Source: Deltaproteobacteria bacterium (GTDB lineage Bacteria; Desulfobacterota; Desulfuromonadia; Geobacterales; DSM-12255). From it: a stretch of 8,768 nucleotides of DNA. The stretch lies in assembly GCA_017861215.1 (NCBI GenBank), contig JAGFXN010000057.1, positions 1 to 8,768 on the forward strand, written 5' to 3'. The notes under the pieces are model-generated. The model did not search any database. It was not told where the DNA came from and saw nothing but the letters and a program-made list of their open reading frames with translations. Position numbers and translations under genes: made by a program. Below, piece by piece: positions 6,075-8,768 of the stretch (position 1 is the first letter of the stretch; each line of letters begins with the position of its first letter).

Positions 6075-7775
6075 ATGAAAATGAACGGTGCACGCATCAT
6101 GCTGGAATGTCTCAAGAAAGAGGGCGTTGATACGATCTTCGGCTATCCCGGCGGTACGGTCATTAATATCTACGACGAACTCTTCAGCTTCAAGGAAATC
6201 CGGCATATTCTGCCGCGCCATGAGCAGGCTGGTACTCACGCCGCCGACGGCTATGCCCGGGCAACCGGCAGGGTCGGGGTATGCCTCGCCACTTCCGGGC
6301 CGGGTGCCACCAATACGGTGACCGGTATCGCCACCGCTTACATGGACTCGATCCCGATGGTGATCATCACCGGACAGGTGCCTACCCCGCTGATCGGCAA
6401 CGATGCCTTCCAGGAAGTTGATATCATCGGCATTACCCGTCCCTGCACCAAGCACAGTTTTCTGGTCAAGGACGTGAAAGATCTGGCCATGATCATGAAG
6501 AAGGCCTTTTACATCGCCCGCACCGGTCGGCCCGGCCCGGTACTGGTGGACTTCCCCAAGGATGTGCAGATCGCCCAGACCGAGTTTGTCTACCCGGAAA
6601 CCGTGGAGATCCGCAGCTACAAGCCCAAGCTGGAGGGGCATCCCCGCCAGGTGGAAAAGGCCATGGCCATGATCCTGGAAGCACAGCGGCCGGTCGTCTA
6701 TGTCGGTGGCGGGGCGGTGCTGGGCAATGCCGCCGAAGAGTTGACCACCCTCTGCCGCAAGCTGACGATTCCGGTGACGACGACCCTGATGGGGCTGGGC
6801 TCCTTTCCCGAGAATGATCCCAATTCACTGGGGATGCTGGGGATGCACGGCGCCTATTGCGCCAATATGGCCATGACCAACGCGGATCTGATCGTCGCCA
6901 TCGGGGCGCGTTTTGATGACCGGGTCACCGGCAAGCTTGCTACTTTTGCACCACACGCCAAAATTATTCATATTGATGTGGATCCGACGTCGATCAAAAA
7001 GAATGTGCGCGTTGACCTGCCGATCGTTGGTGATGTCAAGGATGTGCTGACCAGGATGATCAAGCAGGCTGACAAGCTCAAGGACAAGGTTACAGAATTC
7101 AAAACAGCAATTGCCCCCTGGCAAACCGACATTGCCGGCTGGAAGGATAAGCACCCGATCGGCTACAAGAACAGCACCACGGTCATCAAGCCGCAGTTTG
7201 TCATCCAGAAGCTGCGGGAACTGTCCGACGACGACGCCATCATTTCCACCGATGTCGGCCAGCACCAGATGTGGACGGCCCAGTTCTTCCAGTTCAACAG
7301 GCCGCGCACCCTGCTGACGTCCGGCGGACTCGGCACCATGGGCTACGGCCTGCCGTCTGCCATGGGGGCCCAGGCAGCCTTTCCCGGGCGGCAGGTGATC
7401 ACCATCTGCGGCGATGGCGGCGTGCAGATGAATATCCAGGAACTGGCTACCCTGGTGCAGAACAAGCTGCCGGTGAAGATCGTCATCCTCAACAACAATT
7501 TCCTCGGCATGGTACGCCAATGGCAGGAGCTGTTCTTTGACAAGCGCTACTCCAGTACCTGCATGGAGCTGCCGATCGACTTTGTCAAGCTGGCGGATGC
7601 CTATGGCGCCAAAGGCTTCAGCACCTCCAAGCCGGGTGATGTGGAAAAGATCATCAAGCAGGCTTTCAAGGAAAAGGGGCCGGTGATCATGGAGTTCAAG
7701 ATTGCCCGCGAGGAGAAGGTACTGCCGATGGTACCCGCCGGAGCAGCGCTGAACGAAATGGTGTTGAATGCGTAG
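6075..7775 (+). CDS. ilvB: Acetolactate synthase large (catalytic) subunit
   Basis: Thiamine-diphosphate enzyme that condenses two pyruvates to acetolactate, or pyruvate with 2-oxobutyrate to acetohydroxybutyrate; first committed step of the pathway. 566 residues; GGAGG lies five bases before the ATG. Seen in order: the N-terminal pyrimidine-binding domain with catalytic Glu50 in PRHEQAGTHAADGYARATG; the central FAD-binding domain with VAIGARFDDRVTG (284-296); the C-terminal domain with GDGG (446-449) and NNN (473-475), the Mg-ThDP motif. Trp493 in MVRQWQELF corresponds to the tryptophan that favours 2-oxobutyrate and binds herbicides in biosynthetic AHAS, so this is the anabolic rather than a catabolic (AlsS) enzyme. 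It should pair with the IlvN small subunit encoded next. Confidence 0.97.
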   Translation: MKMNGARIMLECLKKEGVDTIFGYPGGTVINIYDELFSFKEIRHILPRHEQAGTHAADGYARATGRVGVCLATSGPGATNTVTGIATAYMDSIPMVIITGQVPTPLIGNDAFQEVDIIGITRPCTKHSFLVKDVKDLAMIMKKAFYIARTGRPGPVLVDFPKDVQIAQTEFVYPETVEIRSYKPKLEGHPRQVEKAMAMILEAQRPVVYVGGGAVLGNAAEELTTLCRKLTIPVTTTLMGLGSFPENDPNSLGMLGMHGAYCANMAMTNADLIVAIGARFDDRVTGKLATFAPHAKIIHIDVDPTSIKKNVRVDLPIVGDVKDVLTRMIKQADKLKDKVTEFKTAIAPWQTDIAGWKDKHPIGYKNSTTVIKPQFVIQKLRELSDDDAIISTDVGQHQMWTAQFFQFNRPRTLLTSGGLGTMGYGLPSAMGAQAAFPGRQVITICGDGGVQMNIQELATLVQNKLPVKIVILNNNFLGMVRQWQELFFDKRYSSTCMELPIDFVKLADAYGAKGFSTSKPGDVEKIIKQAFKEKGPVIMEFKIAREEKVLPMVPAGAALNEMVLNA

Positions 7776-7777
7776 CA

Positions 7778-7805
7778 GGCGCTTGGCACTGGGCACTGGG
7801 CTCTA
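7778..7805 (-). repeat. Heptamer tandem array B-left (ilvB-ilvN gap)
   Basis: Four 7-base units, on the plus strand of the form GGCNCTR (including two exact GGCACTG copies), i.e. YAGNGCC units on the minus strand. The array begins two bases after the ilvB stop. It is inverted relative to the array 24 bases further on. Confidence 0.8.
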
Positions 7806-7829
7806 GGTAAAGACTTTTATGCCTTAACC

Positions 7830-7857
7830 CAAAGCCTAGTGCCCAGAGCCTGGAGCC
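7830..7857 (+). repeat. Heptamer tandem array B-right (ilvB-ilvN gap)
   Basis: Four 7-base units of the YAGNGCC family (for example TAGTGCC then CAGAGCC, with diverged CAAAGCC and TGGAGCC at the ends). It ends eight bases before the GGGAGG of ilvN and is followed by a T run. Confidence 0.8.
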
Positions 7858-7865
7858 AGTTTTTT

Positions 7866-7871
7866 GGGAGG
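7866..7871 (+). promoter_or_regulatory. Ribosome binding site fixing the ilvN start
   Basis: GGGAGG six bases before the ATG at 7878. It rules against the in-frame ATG at 7839, which lies inside the heptamer array. It directly abuts the T run of the upstream hairpin, so folding there could affect initiation. Confidence 0.8.
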
Positions 7872-7877
7872 TTATCC

Positions 7878-8369
7878 ATGCAGCATACAATTTCGGTACT
7901 GGTAGAAAATGAATTCGGTGTGTTATCACGGGTGGCATCGCTTTTTTCAGGGCGCGGTTTCAATATCGATTCCTTAACGGTGGCGCCAACGAATGAGGAG
8001 AAAATGTCGCGTATGACCATTGTCACCCGCGGCGATGACCAGATCCTGGAACAGATCACCAAGCAGCTCAACAAGCTGATCGACATTATCAAGGTCATCG
8101 ATTTTACCGACGGCAGCGGCGTTGAACGCGAACTGGCGCTGATCAAGGTTACGGCCGAAGATGAGAGCCGCGCCGAGGTGCTGCGCATCGTCGATATTTT
8201 CCGGGCCAAGATCATCGATGTTACCCCCAAGTCCTACACCATCGAGGCTACCGGCAACCCGGTCAAGATCGACGCCATTCTGGATCTGCTCCGCCCGTTA
8301 GGGCTCAAGGAACTGGTGCGCACCGGGGCGGTTGCTATCGGCCGCGGGGCCAAAGGCTGGAAAGGGTAG
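7878..8369 (+). CDS. ilvN: Acetolactate synthase small (regulatory) subunit
   Basis: Binds and activates IlvB and confers feedback inhibition by valine. 163 residues, the long IlvH-like form. Seen: an N-terminal ACT domain (about residues 4-75) with ENEFGVLSRVASLFSGRGFN, and a C-terminal domain containing ELALIKV, IFRAKIIDVTPKSYTIEATG and the end LVRTGAVAIGRG. Asn11, Gly14 and Asn29 fall at the same positions as in E. coli IlvH, where they form the valine site, so the protein is expected to be valine-sensitive. It sits 102 bases after ilvB, separated by two inverted heptamer arrays. ilvH would be an equally valid name. Confidence 0.96.
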   Translation: MQHTISVLVENEFGVLSRVASLFSGRGFNIDSLTVAPTNEEKMSRMTIVTRGDDQILEQITKQLNKLIDIIKVIDFTDGSGVERELALIKVTAEDESRAEVLRIVDIFRAKIIDVTPKSYTIEATGNPVKIDAILDLLRPLGLKELVRTGAVAIGRGAKGWKG

Positions 8370-8373
8370 TGGC

Positions 8374-8401
8374 TGTAAATTGTGAAGTATGAAGTATGAA
8401 T
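8374..8401 (+). repeat. Heptamer tandem array C (ilvN-ilvC gap)
   Basis: Four 7-base units of a second family, consensus TRTGAAK (clearest TGTGAAG, TATGAAG, TATGAAT; the first, TGTAAAT, is diverged). Again 28 bases. It starts four bases after the ilvN stop and ends 23 bases before the ilvC AGGAGG. Sequence is unrelated to arrays A and B, but unit length and copy number are the same. Confidence 0.65.
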
Positions 8402-8436
8402 AGAGGAAGAATCGAAACCAAACCAGGAGGAATACA

Positions 8437-8768
8437 ATGAAGATTTTCGGTGAGTTGAAGGGGAGTGACAATGCGAAAAAGGCGAAGGCTGCCGGTTTCG
8501 ATGTTTTTGATGCAGGTCCCGCTGCTGCCAAGGCCGACATCGTCGTCCTCCTTCTCCCGGATGAACTGCAGGGCAACATCTACCGGGCAGAGATCGCTGC
8601 GAACCTGAAGAAGGGCCAATACCTGATGTTTGCCCATGGTTTCAATATCCATTACGGCCAGATCGTTCCCCCGGCCGACGTGAACGTCTTCATGACCGCT
8701 CCCAAAGGACCGGGGCACCTGGTGCGCCACGAATTCGTCAAGGGTGGCGGCGTGCCTGCCCTGATCGC
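8437..8768 (+). CDS. ilvC: Ketol-acid reductoisomerase lacking the NADPH-loop segment, partial at right edge
   Basis: IlvC isomerises and reduces acetolactate or acetohydroxybutyrate with NADPH and Mg2+. The frame starts with ATG at 8437, AGGAGG six bases upstream, and runs open off the window (110 full codons). From residue 7 on it is clearly IlvC: LKGSDNAKKAKAAGFDV, ADIVVLLLPDELQGNIY, FAHGFNIHYGQIVPP (His67), APKGPGHLVRHEFVKGGGVP (Lys90). Compared with remembered class I IlvC proteins (for example Pseudomonas aeruginosa, 338 residues), the start MKIF matches residues 1-4 and GELKGS matches residues 45-50. Everything between is absent, about 40 residues, including the strand and the GYGSQGHA glycine-rich loop. 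His67 and Lys90 keep the same offset of 40 from the usual His107 and Lys130. Without that loop the protein should not bind NADPH normally. It may be a broken gene, a real variant, or a sequencing/assembly error. Confidence 0.85.
   Translation, partial: MKIFGELKGSDNAKKAKAAGFDVFDAGPAAAKADIVVLLLPDELQGNIYRAEIAANLKKGQYLMFAHGFNIHYGQIVPPADVNVFMTAPKGPGHLVRHEFVKGGGVPALI

Larger units (their letters stand above)
7778..7865 (+). terminator. Long imperfect hairpin with T6, possible attenuator before ilvN
   Basis: The two inverted heptamer arrays (7778-7805 and 7830-7857) can pair in register over 28 positions with about five mismatches. The best block pairs GGCACTG at 7792-7798 with TAGTGCC at 7837-7843. 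The 24-base spacer can pair further (GGTAAAG with CTTAACC, one mismatch), leaving a small loop. Six T's follow at 7860-7865, immediately before the ilvN ribosome binding site. This is the layout of an intrinsic terminator, but within an operon it would act as partial attenuation or as an mRNA processing or stability element. No folding energy was computed. Confidence 0.45.

Noticed and set aside
6030..8401. CRISPR array reading of the short repeats
   Set aside because: Units are 7 bases, directly adjacent with no spacers, and there are no cas genes.
8370..8436. Possible missing N-terminus of ilvC in another frame (frameshift) upstream of 8437
   Set aside because: The 67 bases hold the heptamer array and ribosome binding site; no frame encodes a GxGxxG loop or the usual IlvC start, so a simple frameshift does not explain the short form.

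Overview
The window looks like chromosome of a Geobacter/Pelobacter-type bacterium (Desulfuromonadia). The support is the gene order ilvD-ilvB-ilvN-ilvC (as I remember it from Geobacter), a TRAP-type C4-dicarboxylate transporter behind a sigma-54-like promoter, moderately high GC content and short repeat arrays between genes. This assignment is inferred from family resemblance and gene order; no search was run.

Left part (1-1612), minus strand: the start of dctQ (small TRAP permease, cut by the window edge), then a hairpin terminator or attenuator, then dctP (periplasmic solute receptor). Upstream of dctP there is a good -24/-12 (sigma-54) promoter match and, about 100-130 bases further up, two near-identical TGGC-N8-GCCA sites that look like enhancer-protein binding sites.

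Middle (1613-4157): an MFS exporter of the YnfM/AraJ type on the minus strand, a 346-base divergent gap holding a 9-base tandem repeat, a long palindrome and a sigma-70 promoter, then a plus-strand DUF523-DUF1722 fusion protein. In that protein a cysteine expected to bind an iron-sulfur cluster is serine.

Right part (4158-8768), plus strand: the branched-chain amino acid operon. ilvD (dihydroxy-acid dehydratase), ilvB (acetolactate synthase large subunit), ilvN (small regulatory subunit) and ilvC (ketol-acid reductoisomerase, running off the window) sit behind one likely promoter. Together they convert pyruvate (or pyruvate plus 2-oxobutyrate) into the 2-oxoacid precursors of valine, leucine and isoleucine. 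IlvB/IlvN make the acetohydroxyacid, IlvC isomerises and reduces it, and IlvD dehydrates the product.

Two things stand out. First, ilvC has a good ribosome binding site and an open frame, but lacks about 40 residues near its N-terminus, exactly where the glycine-rich NADPH-binding loop should be. Second, each of the three gaps between the ilv genes carries 28-base arrays of four 7-base units. In the ilvB-ilvN gap two arrays face each other and can fold into a long hairpin followed by six T's, just ahead of the ilvN ribosome binding site. I saw no CRISPR array, tRNA, rRNA, insertion sequence or phage gene.
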